A stretch of 6,623 nt of DNA from Clostridia bacterium. GTDB taxonomy: Bacteria > Bacillota > Clostridia > Oscillospirales > Acutalibacteraceae. Below, piece after piece: positions 5,625-6,623 of this stretch (position 1 is the stretch's first letter; the number at the start of each line of letters is the position of its first letter). The stretch spans positions 1 to 6,623 of the forward strand of contig JAFRZS010000238.1 in NCBI GenBank assembly GCA_017442445.1, in the 5' to 3' direction. The notes beneath the pieces were generated by a model, which had not been told where the DNA came from, did not search any database, and saw nothing but the letters and a program-made list of their open reading frames with translations. Made by a program: the position numbers and the translations under genes.

Positions 5625-6623
5625 CTATATAAGTCTTTCTTTTACTACTGCAGCAATTTCCTCTGCAAGTTCTTTTATCTGTTCGTAGTTTTCGCCCTCA
5701 AGCATAACTCTGATAAGAGGCTCTGTACCTGAAGGTCTTAAAACTACTCTGCCTGTATCGCCCAATTCTTTTTCTGCATTTTTAACTGCAAGTTGGATTT
5801 CCTTGTCGGTATTACATCTGAGCTTACCGAGATTTGATACCTTTACATTTATCATAACCTGCGGATAAATCTGCATTACATTTTTGAGTTCAGACAAGCT
5901 TTTGCCTGTTCTTTTCATAATCTGTATAAGCTGTGCGGCTGTTACCTGACCGTCACCTGTTGTTGCAAAATCACTGAATATTACGTGACCTGACTGCTCA
6001 CCGCCGATTGAATATCCGTTTTCAACCATGTTTTCAAGAACGTATCTGTCACCGACTTTTGTAAATTCCGCATCAATGGAATTTTCCTGACAGAATTTTT
6101 TAAAGCCCATATTTGTCATAACAGTACCGACTACTGTATTTTTATTAAGCTTTCCTCTTTCCTTAAGGTCTTTTGCACAGATTGCAATAATCTGGTCACC
6201 GTCAACCTCTTCACCGTTTTCGTCAACTGCTAAAAGTCTGTCAGCATCGCCGTCAAAAGCAAAGCCTGCCATTAGTTTATTTTCAACAACAAACTTTTTG
6301 AGATTTTCAAGATGTGTGGAACCGCAATCTCTGTTGATGTTTGTTCCGTTATATGTGTTTGATAACATATGACAGTTTGCACCGAGTCTTATAAACAGCT
6401 CCGTTGCCGTAACGGATGCAGAACCGCAAGCACAGTCAAATGCTAAGTCCATGCCCGAAAAATCAAGCTCTACCGTTGAACGTACGTGTTCAATGTAATC
6501 AAAAATTGCCATTTCCGATCTTGTAATTCTTCCGACATCTCCGCCAACCTTTACAGGCGGTGCAATTGTTTCATCAAGTATGATTTCTTCTATTTTTTCT
6601 TCCAACGCATCGGGTAATTTGTA
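5625..6623 (-). CDS. glmM: Phosphoglucosamine mutase GlmM, C-terminal part (runs off right edge)
   Basis: GlmM converts glucosamine-6-phosphate to glucosamine-1-phosphate, a cytoplasmic step toward UDP-GlcNAc and peptidoglycan. The visible 332 residues read in frame from the window edge (YKLPDALEEKI). The TTG at 6605 is an internal Leu codon, not a start. About 115-120 N-terminal residues are missing, including the catalytic phosphoserine loop. Seen here, numbered from the edge: NGTNINRDCGSTH (92-104), the Mg-binding loop DGDADR at 124-129, the substrate-specificity loop GGEQSGH at 207-213, and the phosphate-binding RPSGTEPLIRVM at 296-307. GGEQSGH with RPSGTEPLIRV is characteristic of GlmM rather than phosphoglucomutase or phosphomannomutase. 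No frameshift or missing motif is seen. The TAG stop (5627-5625) merges with the AGGAG of the methyltransferase gene, so the two are likely co-transcribed. Confidence 0.96.
   Translation of the reverse strand, partial: YKLPDALEEKIEEIILDETIAPPVKVGGDVGRITRSEMAIFDYIEHVRSTVELDFSGMDLAFDCACGSASVTATELFIRLGANCHMLSNTYNGTNINRDCGSTHLENLKKFVVENKLMAGFAFDGDADRLLAVDENGEEVDGDQIIAICAKDLKERGKLNKNTVVGTVMTNMGFKKFCQENSIDAEFTKVGDRYVLENMVENGYSIGGEQSGHVIFSDFATTGDGQVTAAQLIQIMKRTGKSLSELKNVMQIYPQVMINVKVSNLGKLRCNTDKEIQLAVKNAEKELGDTGRVVLRPSGTEPLIRVMLEGENYEQIKELAEEIAAVVKERLI

Overview
This window looks like a stretch of housekeeping chromosome from a low-to-moderate GC member of the Clostridia, probably near the Oscillospiraceae/Ruminococcaceae. 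This rests on A+T-rich codon use, strong AGGAG-type ribosome binding sites, an energy-coupling-factor (ECF) gene order of Firmicutes type, a DUF5711-like gene and a clostridial-type REP-like palindrome. The genus cannot be told from the sequence. Every supported gene lies on the minus strand, so transcription runs from the right edge (6623) to the left edge (1). All plus-strand open frames are shadows.

In transcription order, the window opens with the C-terminal three quarters of glmM (phosphoglucosamine mutase, peptidoglycan precursor synthesis). A small class I SAM-dependent methyltransferase of the RlmI/RlmK type follows. Next comes a complete shared ECF transporter module: the ATPases EcfA1 and EcfA2 and the membrane protein EcfT. 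truA (tRNA pseudouridine 38-40 synthase) follows ecfT. From glmM to truA the genes are separated by at most 8 nt or overlap by 1 to 16 nt, and several ribosome binding sites sit in or on the preceding stop codon. This looks like one translationally coupled operon. No substrate-binding S component is encoded here, so the ECF module probably serves vitamin or micronutrient S components encoded elsewhere (group II type).

After truA, a 51-nt gap carries a 23-nt REP-like imperfect palindrome just before a gene for a single-pass membrane protein with a WD40-like repeat domain outside the membrane (DUF5711-like, function unknown). A 117-nt gap follows, with a well-formed sigma-A promoter (TTGTTA, 17 nt, extended -10 TATAAT). 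It drives a CvpA-like membrane protein that starts at TTG and runs off the left edge.

I found no mobile-element gene, CRISPR array, tRNA or rRNA, riboswitch or convincing rho-independent terminator, and no sign of a wholly new multi-gene system. The points most worth a second look are the REP-like palindrome and its possible alternative fold over the DUF5711 ribosome binding site, the methyltransferase that lacks both a PUA domain and the catalytic Cys motif, and the unusual neighbours of the ecf-truA cluster.
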